This document shows positions 1-10,485 of a stretch of DNA of 14,324 bases, piece by piece. Made by a program: the position numbers and the translations under genes. Each line of letters opens with the position of its first letter. Position 1 is the stretch's first letter. Under the pieces are notes generated by a model. The model ran no database searches. It saw only the letters and a program-made list of their open reading frames with translations, and was not told where the DNA came from. The DNA comes from Pleurotus ostreatus/Saccharomyces cerevisiae fusant (taxonomy: Eukaryota > Opisthokonta), in the NCBI GenBank assembly GCA_024196135.1, contig JAMQCK010000892.1, positions 1 to 14,324 of the forward strand. The letters are read 5' to 3'.

Positions 1-3000
1 GCCCCACAGTTCCAGGCGCCAACCTATCCCGACTTGACTTTCCTCAAGGTCAGACTGCACCGCTTGGATGCTACATGGAACGCAGGCAATGCATGTCTCG
101 TCATCTCCCTAGACGACGGCTTGAAGATCGACAGCAATGATCGTGGCGGTCTGATGTTCAGGAAGAACACGAGCGTCAGAGTTCCGCGCATTTCGCTCAG
201 GGCGTTACTATCTCCCGACGTGGTCAACTTCCGACGACATTGGTTCGAAGCCGCAGAGGCTATGACGGATATCTACTTGGACATCTACTCCGCCCCAAAG
301 GGTTGGAAGGATCTTTCGCGCGCTCAGTCGACATTTGTGCGGGAGCAAGACGCGCCAACTGGGCGCGCCAAGCGGATGTTTACGCCTCCACGCATGCAAC
401 CAGGCCTTCTAGGTAATTCTCGAGATGGTGCGATAATGCATTGATCTAATGCCTTGCAATAGGACGTGGACTACACAAGAATGGCGTCTATCTACCGCAG
501 CCAGCTCTCGTTATTCCAACCCGTGCTGCAACACTAGACGGTCGATACGAGGATGAACTCAAGCCAGACAACGCCAAGCTCATCAATAGGCCGTGGTCGA
601 AACTCGAGCAGCTATCCGAATCAGAAAGGGAGGATGGAGCGACAGAGCTCGAACGGGATGCTCGCCTAGCGTTAGTCACCGATAAATGCGTGTTGTATGC
701 ACCTGACTGTTCTTTCGACAGTAACCAGCGGCTTGCGCCTCCCGACTTCATGACTGCTGCCGAGAACGAGGCCTCAAGCAGCTGCGACGAATCCGACGAC
801 GAGGATTTGACGGACGGCTCCAGCTCAGACGAGGATCTCTCTGACATCGGTAAGCTTCAGGTTATGCATCTACTCCAATTGCACTGACCGATACTGGAGA
901 CGAGTCTCAGAACGCGAAATTGCTACGAGAATATGCCCGAGTCACTCGCAGATTCACCTCCACCGACTTCGATTACCCGTCTTTGTTGGATGACAGGCCG
1001 ATAGCTCTCCTATATGTAAGGGTACGGCCGATTACTGAGCCGACATTTATACTGAACACCGTAGGACGTGGTTGGTGATACCGAACCTGAAGTCAAGTCG
1101 ATGGACAGGCCAAGCGTTACGTCGCCACGGTCGCCGATATCAGTGACACCTCCAAGCAATAATATCAGCACCACAGTCTTCCGTGCGCGTTGCTCGCGCA
1201 CAAACCTTCGACTTACGCCTCTCGTCGCTCCAGTGATAGAAAGCCTGCTTTCGAGCACGGAGACCATCGTGAGTCCGCTTTTGCGGTAGCTAAATCCCTG
1301 CTTATATGGCCCGTGCAGCAACCCAGCCCTGAGCTGTTCATCGATGGCCTTCTGGCTGACTCTGTTTCCGAGGCTGTCCGCGGTGAACCGGACATTCAGG
1401 AGAATATGCTGGACTTAACGGTCCATGCTATCACTTGCCGGTTCTTCAACACGCTTCCCGTCTCGGACGTCAATCATTCTGCCACGTTTCCCGACGAGGA
1501 GGGTCGACCTGCTGCCGGAAGTCATCCCGCGATGGCCATGACACTGCTGTCACTTCATGATCTCAACGTCAAAGCCAGCATTTCGGAACACGAAAAGCGC
1601 GCAGGAGTGCATTTGGGAGATCTGTCTCTCTCGCTGGCCGTTGTGCAGAACAATCGTCGCTATGCAGACACCGTGGAGCATGGTCAGCACCTATTCGCTG
1701 TGTCTGTCGAGGACCTCGCGGCCAACATGTCGGGGCAGACGGGCGACGTTTCCTTCGGAGTTGCGAACCTGCGCCTAGGTCAGGCTGCGCCAGGATACAT
1801 TCTAGCATCGTGCATTCCTATAGCGAAGCAGGCAGTGGAAGCGGGCTCCATGATCACCGCTTGGTCGCGTCGGGTTACGGGCATGAAGATGGCGTTGATG
1901 AATAGCATCGTCAGAGCCACCGATGGGCGGCCGGTCATCGACCCTCTTTCGACTATTCAACCATCGTTCTTTGTCCAAAGCGGACCATCGTTTCAGCTTA
2001 GGACCGACCCGACGTTTCGCTTCCTCTTCTACACACGCAGCTGCTTATGGGACGTTCGCAAAGATGGCAAGACGGTTGTACCAGTGGACTCATCGATCGC
2101 GGAGCTCCAGCCCCTGCTCTTGTCGCGGCTGCTCCAGTTGGACACGGAGCTTACCGACGAAGAGCAACTTGACACCCTGCATGCTATGCTTCCAGAGATC
2201 CGCGAAGACCGATCCGAGACCTCATCGACGTCTTTGCCATCGCATATGCACCTAGGATTCAAGCGTCTGAGTTTGATACTCCTCGACAGCAGCGGGAGCG
2301 CACACAACGAGGTCAATCTGTCGAACTTCGAGGCCAATTGTTGGAGAAATACGCTGGAGCTCTCACGTGACGTGGTCCCGCCATCCGCGTCTCAATGGTC
2401 TCTGAAGGGCCCGCACTCGCAGTCGTCAATGGTAGCCAAAACCGTCTTATCCGTGTCGTCCGGGGAGGTCGACGTTGTCATACATCCAACTCTCATATCC
2501 TTCGCGCAATTTGTGCTGCCAATCCGGAAGCCGCTGGTCGCATTGATCAGGAAGCATTCGAAGCCGACATCCTCGCCTGTCAGCACCACCGCACAGCCTA
2601 CGCATCCCGCGACCACGGACGTCACTTGCTCTCTGAAGGGCTTGCGCGTGCGTGCAGTTGCTGCGAACCTCACCACTGAGTTTGGTTTCCGCGACCTCCA
2701 AGTTGTCTTCTCCTCAAGCAATGTCTTGCACCACCATGCTGCAAACTACGCGATAGCCTTCCGCGAGGTGTTCTTCCGAGGTCGCACCCCATCCGACGCA
2801 AGTAAACGCAGTGGGCAAGACGTTCTCGCCTCCCTCAGCCTCGAGAATGGCAAGATCAGCCTAATCGAGCGTGGGCCAGATGAATTGCCCAAGCTGGTGC
2901 TCCAGATGCATCGGATCCACCTGTCGGTGCCTCGTAGCGCTCTCCGCCTGTACAGGTTCGTAGAAGAGTGGAGGTCCGACTTCCTTCCGGGCCTCGAAGC

Positions 3001-6000
3001 TACGTTGAAGCCCATATTGTCGGAACTGAAGGATACAGCTCCGGAGCCGTCGAACCCATCCCCTTCACCTTCGCCATGGTCTCTGATGCATGTGCACGCA
3101 CAGCTGTCTACTGCCCTCATCTCACTTCAAGTCATGCACGGCACTTGGCTTTCCTGGGCTGTCAACGACATCATCGCGTATACTCACACTCCGGGATTGT
3201 CAGTCCAGCCTGCTCCACGTGCCTTCGGTCTACAACTTGGTTCTCAAGTCTTTTCGGTATCGTCCTCCCCCGACGTCATGTCTGCGCCCAGCGGGACGCG
3301 TGTTAAGTTGGACCTTCCTCGCATACTGCTCTCTGGTCGATGGGAGGAAGTCCGCGGATTGGATATGCTCGTGTTGGTCGATTTCTTGCAGGCGACTGTC
3401 CGCCCGTCACACTGGGACACATTATTGGCCGTGCAACAGAAGTTCGGGCGCGATTTCAACGACCTCATGCAGCTCGTGCAGCAGACAAGCACCAAACGCG
3501 CGCAGGCGACGGCCGCGGAGGAAGAGCAACCTTTGCCTTTCCAGGACCCGACCCCGGCACCTTCCAGCTTGATATACCGCGTGCATTTCAAGATGCGTGG
3601 CTTCCGCATTGGCCTCGATGGCGCTGCCTCCACTTTGTTCCTCGAATGTCAAGATATTGGCGGGCAGCTTCAGAACGTCACCGGACAGAACTGGGATGTA
3701 TCCCTGAGCGATTTGGCACTATCCCTCGCGCCCAGAACCGCTCCTCAGGGAGCGGGATCGTCCTTCAATAGGGCCCTTCGATCTGCGTTCGTCATCATCG
3801 ACTTCAAGGTGAAGGGCGAGAAGGGTGCCGGCGCCTCCAACGACCGCCTCAATATCGACGTGACCAAAATACATGCAGTCATGCAGCCTAGCTCCATTGG
3901 CGAACTGGGCGACTTTGTCGATGACATCCAGGTTTGTTCAATGGTTGGTCTTTCGCTGAATATCTCTGATCGTCACTGTAGGTCGAGATCATGCAGCGAC
4001 AGCAGGAGCGTGCTCAGGAACTCGCTGCCTTTAAGGAGAAAACCCAAACCATCATGCGTACGTTCGATGTAAAGGCCTCTACGGCGGAGATCAAGGAGAC
4101 GCCCTCGCTGCTCAGCGACTACGTCCTTAATGTAGCCGTGCGTAACGTCGGTTTCGCATTCCCGGTCATCCGCGATGTCGATCTCGAGTTGCCTCAACGT
4201 GGGCGAAAGAAGCAGAATGCGGTACGGGCCTTTTTGGTCTCGATCAAGAGCCTAGGATTCAGTACACAGCGTGGCGAAAGTGGCCAAGCATCTATCGAGA
4301 ACTTCTCCTTCCAGTTCGTCTCTCGGTAAGCTTCCCATATCCATCCCACGCTGGCACCAGCTCACCAGTCTTACAGCTTCCGTCAATCTGTACCAGCCGA
4401 CTTCTTGGGGGACAATCATCAGACCCGCAATCGTCTTCTGCATCCATCTCTGCGAGCGCAAGTGCGTGCCTCGGGCTCAGCATCCTCGCGACAAGTATGG
4501 ATCAAGTCGGCCATCACGGGCTTCGTGCTAGACCTCGACTCTTCTATCTCCGACTACGTGTTCTCGCTTGTCGACGTCTATCGTCAAGGAAAGGAGCGAT
4601 TGGACCGATTCTCCCTTCCCCATGCACCGTCAGCTCCTGTCATGGACTCGCCTACCGTTTCGTCGTCGGCTCCCAAAGCTCCCGCATCCAGCATCTTCGC
4701 CAGCCTCACGTTCCAAAGCGGGAAGATTCGAATGTACAGCCAAGCCGCCTCCAAGCTCTCGAGCGCTTATAGTGCACCCCATCGGCAGCAGTCGGACGAG
4801 CAGATATTGGAGATGGGAGCCGAAGTGTTCAATCTCCCTGTGTTCACACTCTGGATGGAGTACCGAGCCCTTCCTGTTACCATGAAGCAGGGGTCCGTGG
4901 ACGACGCTCCCTCAATACTCATGTTCAAGAGCACGGTACACTCCTCGCAGAACACGCTGCGGCCGACGCTATTGCCATTCATCTCGGAGCTGGTTGGTCA
5001 TATCAACAATCGTATGCGACGAGTCAGCTTGAGAGTGCCCCCTGTACCGCCACGCTCTCCCCGAGGCAATCCAGCTGGCACGCCCCTGCCCAGTACAGCA
5101 CCATCGACACCGGGTCCATCACAAATTCTCCCTGATGCGCGCGTTGCTACATCTTCTTCCAGCATGCAGATCAGCTTCAGCCTCCGAATTGACCAGTCCA
5201 AGCTTGAGCTAACCTGCCAGCCCGATGTTAATGTCGTGGCGGGCGTGCATTGGGATAGTGGAGGCTTCATGGTCAACGTTTCCCCTGGCGCTCGCAAAGT
5301 GACGTTCACAGGCGCCGTCGGTGGCTTGACTATCGGGCTGAAGCACGGTTTCCTTAGCGAAGAGTGTGTTAAGCTTGATGCGCGAAACCTTGCCTTCTCC
5401 GCCGACTTCGCGAAGACGAAGACAGGCGAGGGGACGCCGCTCAGCTCCATATCGCTGGTGGTCGACACGGAGTTCTTGGGTGGGTTCCGCTTCTCGCGGT
5501 TGCAGGATGTGCTCTGCTTCAAGGCAGTTTGGCTGGATAGAATCCCGACATTCCAGAACACCGCGCAGGAAACAAATGTTCTACGCCTTCCGTCCGAAGC
5601 CACACTACCATCCACAATGCCTTCCACTCCTTCGCACTCGCAGCACTCGCAGCCCAATCAACCGAAGCAGGACGTCTCCGTGATGGTCCTCTTCCGCACG
5701 CGCAGCCTGGATTTGGAGGCTGACCTTGGCCAGTCAATCAGCAATGTATCGCTGGGCATCAAGGATATCGTCTTGCGCACCGTCATCACAGAGGCCACAC
5801 ACGAGCTCTCCCTTTCGGTTGGCGACGTCGTTCTGAACGCAAAGGGCAACATATCTGGGCACTCCGATGTGTCCAACTTCGTGTTCTCGACCATTCGGAG
5901 AATGCCCTCGGACGAAGGATTGCAGCAAGAGAGAATGCTGGAGCTGCGCATGACCAGCGGTACGCTTATTCTGGAGCTCGAGTCTGACCATCAGAAGCTG

Positions 6001-7353
6001 TTGCACTATCGGTAAGCTCGAAACCCACTTCTGTATGACCACTTTTGCTCAATGGAATCATATAGTGCGGAACCTATGGAAGTGGAGATCTTCGACGACT
6101 GGTCAATGGTCGCATCCATGCGCGACTCGGATAGGAGGCCACTCGACTTGGCGTTCGTCGTGCGAAGCCCTGAGATCGTAGCGATCGTGACCGTCGCGAC
6201 GATCCCCAAGCTCATGTCGTACGCCAACAAGTTCAGCGCGAACCTGGACGCACAGCGAGAGGGTGCCAGCAGGGAGTCGAAGGCTTTTCGCATTGCGCGT
6301 ACCCCCAAACCAGATCATCCGCTGTCCGCCGTGGCTGAAGCGATGCTCGTCTCGGCGAGGGCGCGCTTCAAAGAAGCTGAGACGGCGCTGGTGTATGTCA
6401 TCAAGCAGCGTATGAGCTTGCGCCTGGATTACCTCCGCCTTGTCGTCTTCCCTCGCACCATGTTCGACACGGAGGTCGCCCAGTTCGTCGCTCGCGACGT
6501 CCAGGCGCAGCTTACCCGGCTAGTTGAGTCGGAGCAAACCCACGCTGAGCGCGACATACGCCTATCATTTTCGTCGATGACCATCTCGAAGTACATCCAG
6601 GTTGGACGTGGGGCACCGGCGGAAGGCCCGCATGCCGATGGTCGCGCTTGGCTCAGTGCCCTCAGCGCGCACTCAACCGAAGCGACCATCGTAGGCCTGC
6701 CCTCCATGCGTATCCGCATGCGCAGCACCGAGCGCGCGCGCGAGCTCGCGTACGAGTTCCACAGCCGCTTCGATCGGCGCGACGGCCAGCGCGCCCAGGA
6801 GGACATCTTCATCACGCTCAATGTCGCGCTCTACTCGTGGCTCACCCTTCTGCGCAAGAACCTCACGCGGGAGATGGATCAGGTGCGCGCGGCGGAGGAC
6901 TGGCGGACGGCGCTTGCAGCGCGGCGGCCAGACTCTAATGCCATCGGCGAGGGCACGCGCAGCGCGACCGTGCCAGCGCAGGAACGGCCAGGGAGATCGA
7001 GTGTGGGGGCGAGCGTGATGACAAAGGCGGTGTCACACGACCAGGGTACAGTGTTCCCGATCGTGCGCGACCCATCGACGCAGCCGCCGTCGCCGAACCC
7101 CTCGTCGGAGGGCGGCAAGCGACGCGAGCTGGTGTACAAGCCTGGGACGCGGCACATCGAGCGGTTGACGATGCGGCAGCTTGGAGAGGCGACGCCGGAC
7201 GTGATGCATCCGTTCTTCATGAAGAAGGCTGGGTTCAGCTTGGAGGATTCGCTGCCGCAGTATGTACACGAGTACGCGACGACGCCGTTGGAGGAGATCA
7301 TGGAGGTGCTACTGAAGCTGTACAGCAGACAGCTGCTGTCGGGAGCAGGATGA
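1..7353 (+). CDS. CSF1: Csf1/BLTP1-type bridge-like lipid transfer protein, C-terminal 2332 residues (5' partial)
   Basis: Eight exons join in one frame: <1-412, 463-849, 900-1015, 1065-1268, 1319-3931, 3982-4325, 4377-6011, 6066-7353 (stop TGA). The seven introns are 49-54 bp with GT..AG ends. The reading frame is open from base 1, so the start lies to the left. Family knowledge: Csf1 (human BLTP1/KIAA1109, fly Tweek) is a roughly 3000-residue rod with a hydrophobic groove that moves phospholipids between the ER and other membranes; the yeast protein supports GPI-anchor synthesis and growth in the cold. What I see: long beta-rich, low-identity sequence without catalytic motifs; an acidic Ser/Asp/Glu tract at fragment residues ~240-265; a helical Gln/Glu-rich stretch at ~1245-1275; Pro/Ser linkers near ~1580-1610 and ~1765-1790; and a well-kept C-terminal block at ~2277-2332 (TPDVMHPFFMKKAGF, then LPQYVHEYATTPLEEIM), which I associate with the Csf1 C-terminus. 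Fmp27/Hob (BLTP2) is the main alternative, but I do not see its C-terminal pattern. The gene is certain; the family call is fairly sure. Confidence 0.78.
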
Positions 7354-7671
7354 GAGGAATTCACGACTTAATTGGGCATACGACTTGTCAAGGACGGCGA
7401 AGGGATCTTACTTATAGGTATTAATATTGTAATCAGAAGACTTCGTGGACGCTACAGCTCTTCCTATGGCACTAGTCTTACAAAGGACTAATCTACATCT
7501 TTCTTGGCTTCAGAAGTTATTGACCGGTTCAGAGATTCCGTACGAGGCGATTATTGTTCCAAATACGGTATCCATTGTTCTTTGCTCCTGAGTCCTGACC
7601 ATCACCACACCACCACCGTACTGCCCCGTTGGCTTGCGCGAGAGCATAAGCACTCTGTCAAAAATCTCGAT
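7354..7671. other. Spacer between CSF1 and SSN3
   Basis: This 318-bp stretch holds the CSF1 3' region and the SSN3 promoter and leader. An AT-rich patch (tattaatattgtaat, about 7420-7434) could belong to 3'-end formation or act as a weak promoter element. The SSN3 frame stays open back to an in-frame TAA at 7489-7491, but has no ATG before 7672. No other gene, RNA or repeat was seen. Confidence 0.6.
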
Positions 7672-9141
7672 ATGCTTGACGAATGGTCCAACAACCTCTT
7701 GGTGCACGATCCCATGCGAATATATCGCGCGAAGCGCGACGCTAGCCACAAGACCGTGGCGGCGAAGTACCATATCCTAGGCTTCATCTCGTCCGGCACG
7801 TACGGGCGCGTCTACAAGGCCCAGAGCCACGGGGATCCAGGAAGGCTGCATGCTATCAAGAAGTTCAAGCCAGACAAGGAAGGCGACGTGATCACATACA
7901 CCGGTATCAGCCAAAGTGCAATACGGGAGATTGCAGTGCGTGTCATCTCTATGTCTCTCGTGCTCCGTCGCTGACCAGTCCTCCAGCTGAACCGCGAGAT
8001 AAGCCATGAGAACGTCGTATCTTTACGCGAAGTCATCCTCGAGGACAAGTCGATCTACATGGTGTTTGAGTACGCGGAGCATGACTTTCTGGTATGTTTC
8101 TTGTCCGCGTGCGTAGGACTCGACCTCAGTACTCACATATCAGCAAGTCATCCACCATCACTCCCAAACGCTGCGGACACCACTCCCCACAAGTCTCCTC
8201 AAATCGTTGACCTATCAGCTGCTAAACGGCCTGCTTTACCTCCATTCTGCACACATCCTCCACCGCGACCTGAAGCCGGCCAACATCCTGATCACCTCGA
8301 ATGGTGTGGTGAAGATCGGTGACCTTGGGCTTGCGCGCCTGATCCACGAACCCCTCCAACCACTCTTCGCTGGCGACAAGGTCGTCGTCACCATCTGGTA
8401 TCGCGCACCGGAACTGCTCTTGGGCGCGAAGCATTACCACAAGGCAATCGACTGCTGGGCCGTCGGCTGTGTTCTCGCCGAACTCGCGAGCCTACGCCCT
8501 ATCTTCAAAGGCGAAGAGGCGAAGCTCGACTCGAAGAAGAACGTGCCCTTCCAGCGCGACCAGCTCATCAAGATATTCGAGGTGATCGGGACACCTACGG
8601 AGCGCGAATGGCCAGGGGTCGTCGATATGCCCGAATATCACAACATGAAGCGACTGGACCAGTGAGTTTACTCGCTCTTGCTTGCCATCGTAGGCTCATC
8701 GCTCGCAGGATGAGCAACCGTCTAGCGGAGTGGTGCACCAATCGTATCCGAAGTCCCGCAGGCGTCGACCTCATCAGGAGCCTCTTCATATACGACCCCG
8801 ACGTTCGACTGACAGCTCACGACGCCCTGCGGCATAAGTGGTTCCATGAGGACCCGAGGCCAACGAAGAAGTGAGTAGATACCCGTGTTCCGACCTCAGT
8901 CTCTCTAACGCATATTGCCAGCGTCTTCGACGGTCTTGCAACATCGCAGCTTCCTCCATACCGTCGTATTACCCAAGACGATGCGCCGTCAACCATGTCG
9001 AATGCTCTTCCGGCCCATGCTGGTATACCGGGCGGCCAGACGCACGGTGGGCCTTTCGGCCAGAGCAAGCCAGGTACGAACAGCTCGACCAGCTTTGGTA
9101 GCGCTGGTGGTCCGGGTCCAAGGAAGAAGCAGAGGATATAG
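7672..9141 (+). CDS. SSN3: Ssn3/CDK8, cyclin-dependent kinase of the Mediator kinase module
   Basis: Five exons, 7672-7935, 7987-8091, 8144-8661, 8709-8870 and 8922-9141 (stop TAG), encode 422 residues; introns are 47-52 bp. Family knowledge: CDK8 with cyclin C, Med12 and Med13 forms the nuclear kinase module that phosphorylates RNA polymerase II and transcription factors. Visible motifs: glycine loop SSGTYGRVY (40-48), catalytic Lys63 in HAIKKFK, alpha-C element SQSAIRE with Glu86, HRDLKPAN (163-170), DLG (183-185) and [11 protein letters not shown] (203-213). The activation loop has AGDKVVV where most CDKs have a phosphorylated Thr, which is the CDK8-type arrangement. The EYAEHDF hinge and the [12 protein letters not shown] insert also fit CDK8. 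The C-terminal tail is Gly/Ser-rich and ends PRKKQRI, a possible nuclear signal. The start is the first ATG in the open frame (G at -3); an extra upstream exon cannot be excluded. Identity is very secure; the exact N-terminus less so. Confidence 0.93.
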
Positions 9142-9383
9142 GGCGAAAGAGATAGTACCTCACTGGTAGTATGCCAACTACATGCGTCGAGATCCACATA
9201 CAGCGGCAGACTGACCCACGCAAAGGCGCCATCGCAGGCGTTTCGGCAGACACAATCATCCTTGTGAGTGAAATCCTTTCTTCCTTATAAAAAGGACAAT
9301 CAGACTGTGGTCGTCGATCTGCCTCCTTTGAGCTGCTTGATCCATTGGCTGAGCGCGATAAAATATTAGTACACAAGAATGCA
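9142..9383. other. Convergent 3' spacer between SSN3 and YIP1
   Basis: This 242-bp stretch separates the SSN3 stop from the YIP1 stop on the opposite strand, so both 3' UTRs must end in it or overlap. It contains AT-rich tracts (ttataaaaagg near 9286-9296, and aaatatta at 9361-9368) that could serve 3'-end formation. No gene was seen. Confidence 0.5.
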
Positions 9384-10332
9384 TTATTTTGCTGTACCAG
9401 TTCCGTCAAAAACACTGAGCAAAGCGAAGCATCCGTACAGTAACAAAACGGGGTATGCGACCAAGACGCGCTGCTGCGACATCTGCAAGACGGAGACGAA
9501 GATGCCTGATGCAGAGTAGGTGCACCACAAAACGGAGAGGAAGGACAAGAGGTAGCCGAACATGCCGCTATGCGCAGGTTAGTATCGGTCCTTGTCAAAG
9601 AGGGAAATGCACGTACTCGAGGGTCACCATGACGCTGACGGCGCTCACGCCGACCATGGGTAGCAAGCAGTATCCGAGCACGGAAGTAACACGGAAGGCA
9701 TCGATGGGTCGTTCGGACATGAGGTTGAGGAGGATGTAGAGGGACATGGATCCGAAGAGTCCAACGCCGTAGATGTAGCCGAAATTAGGCTTGCCGGACT
9801 AACAGCAGGTCAGAGCTGATCAGTCGGGAGGGGGGAAAGCGGCCGCACTAGCAAAAGGAACATCCCAAAGCAAAAGACGTAGATAATCGGTCCTGCGAGG
9901 TCGGCATCGTCCATGATGTGTTCGTCTATGCGGCTCATTGGATTGAGGACCGTCATCGACTTGCCGCGTATGTGAGAGAAGTTGATGCCGAGCTCTATGA
10001 CACAAGTTGAGCTGGGAAAGTTGCAAGAAGTGTAGCGACGCACCCTCCAGCAATGGTGGTTCTCCCTCGAAACCACCCGTCCCAAACGCTGTCCACCAGG
10101 GCTGCTGCGTCTGGATATTGCCGCCGTATGCTGGGGCCGCTCCTTGTGGTCTTATGGAGCCCTGCGAGCCCATGGTGCCCTCAAGACTTGGCCGCGAGCC
10201 CGGATAAAAGCCGCCGGCATCGGGGGAGGCGGGCGCGTAGAACTGAAGCGGGGCCGCCTGGGGCTGGAGGTTCTGGGCGTAGTACGCGCTCTGAGAGCCC
10301 GAGGCGCCGTATGGGTTTTGCTCTTGCCACAT
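9384..10332 (-). CDS. YIP1: Yip1 (YIPF5-like) ER/Golgi membrane protein
   Basis: On the minus strand four exons, 10332-10044, 9994-9849, 9798-9617 and 9567-9384 (stop TAA), give 266 residues, close to yeast Yip1 (~248) and human YIPF5 (~257). Introns are 49-50 bp; the last has a perfect TACTAAC branch site at 9584-9578. Family knowledge: Yip1 binds prenylated Rab/Ypt GTPases and acts in COPII vesicle formation and ER-Golgi traffic, with a cytosolic N-terminus and about five membrane spans. Visible: a Gln/Pro/Tyr-rich N-terminus (1-80), GFEGEPPLLEELGINF (~87-102), DADLAGP (126-132) at the first span, SGKPNFGYIYG (146-156), VLGYCLLPMVGVS in the third span, and a hydrophobic C-terminus with QRVLVAYPVLLLYG. 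These are Yip1 hallmarks. The start is the weak point: ATG 10332 is the first in-frame ATG, but the frame stays open with strongly coding-like codons back to 10413, where an upstream in-frame TGA (10416-10414) stops it. The real start may be further upstream or non-AUG. The gene is divergent from NSA2. Confidence 0.92.
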
Positions 10333-10485
10333 TTCAGGCGGGTACGAGGAGGAGACGGTGGTGGCGGTCGAGGACGAGATGCGCAGGCGGCTGCCGTCCA
10401 CGTCGCGGGCGCTTCATCGTCACGTGGGAGTGAACGCCCCTCATTTCCAAAATTGTTGCCGGATTCGTTCTTCCCTTGTGCCATC
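10333..10485. promoter_or_regulatory. Compact bidirectional promoter/leader of YIP1 and NSA2
   Basis: Only 153 bp separate the assumed YIP1 ATG (minus strand) from the NSA2 ATG (plus strand), so both genes must use this stretch or sequence inside each other. It contains the palindrome CACGTG at 10421-10426, an E-box type site bound by bHLH factors such as Cbf1 in other fungi; binding here is inference. A pyrimidine-rich run (ttcgttcttccctt) precedes the NSA2 ATG, as is common before start sites of fungal growth genes. No TATA box was seen. The part from 10333 to 10413 may also be YIP1 coding sequence. Confidence 0.5.

Noticed and set aside
4998..5657. 219-residue minus-strand frame inside CSF1
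   Set aside because: It lies wholly antisense to a well-supported large exon and shows no family features; GC-rich codons make such shadows common.
7504..7671. Upstream extension of the SSN3 frame from a TTG at 7504
   Set aside because: No ATG lies in this stretch, and a non-AUG start is unlikely when a good ATG stands at 7672 shortly before the conserved kinase sequence.
9286..9298. ccttataaaaagg as a TATA box or MADS (CArG) site
   Set aside because: It lies between two convergent 3' ends with no gene start nearby, and its A/T core is too long for a CArG box.
10342..10417. Small minus-strand ORF from ATG 10417 (MKRPRRGRQPP)
   Set aside because: It is out of frame with YIP1 and ends quickly; it may be a leader ORF but nothing supports a product.
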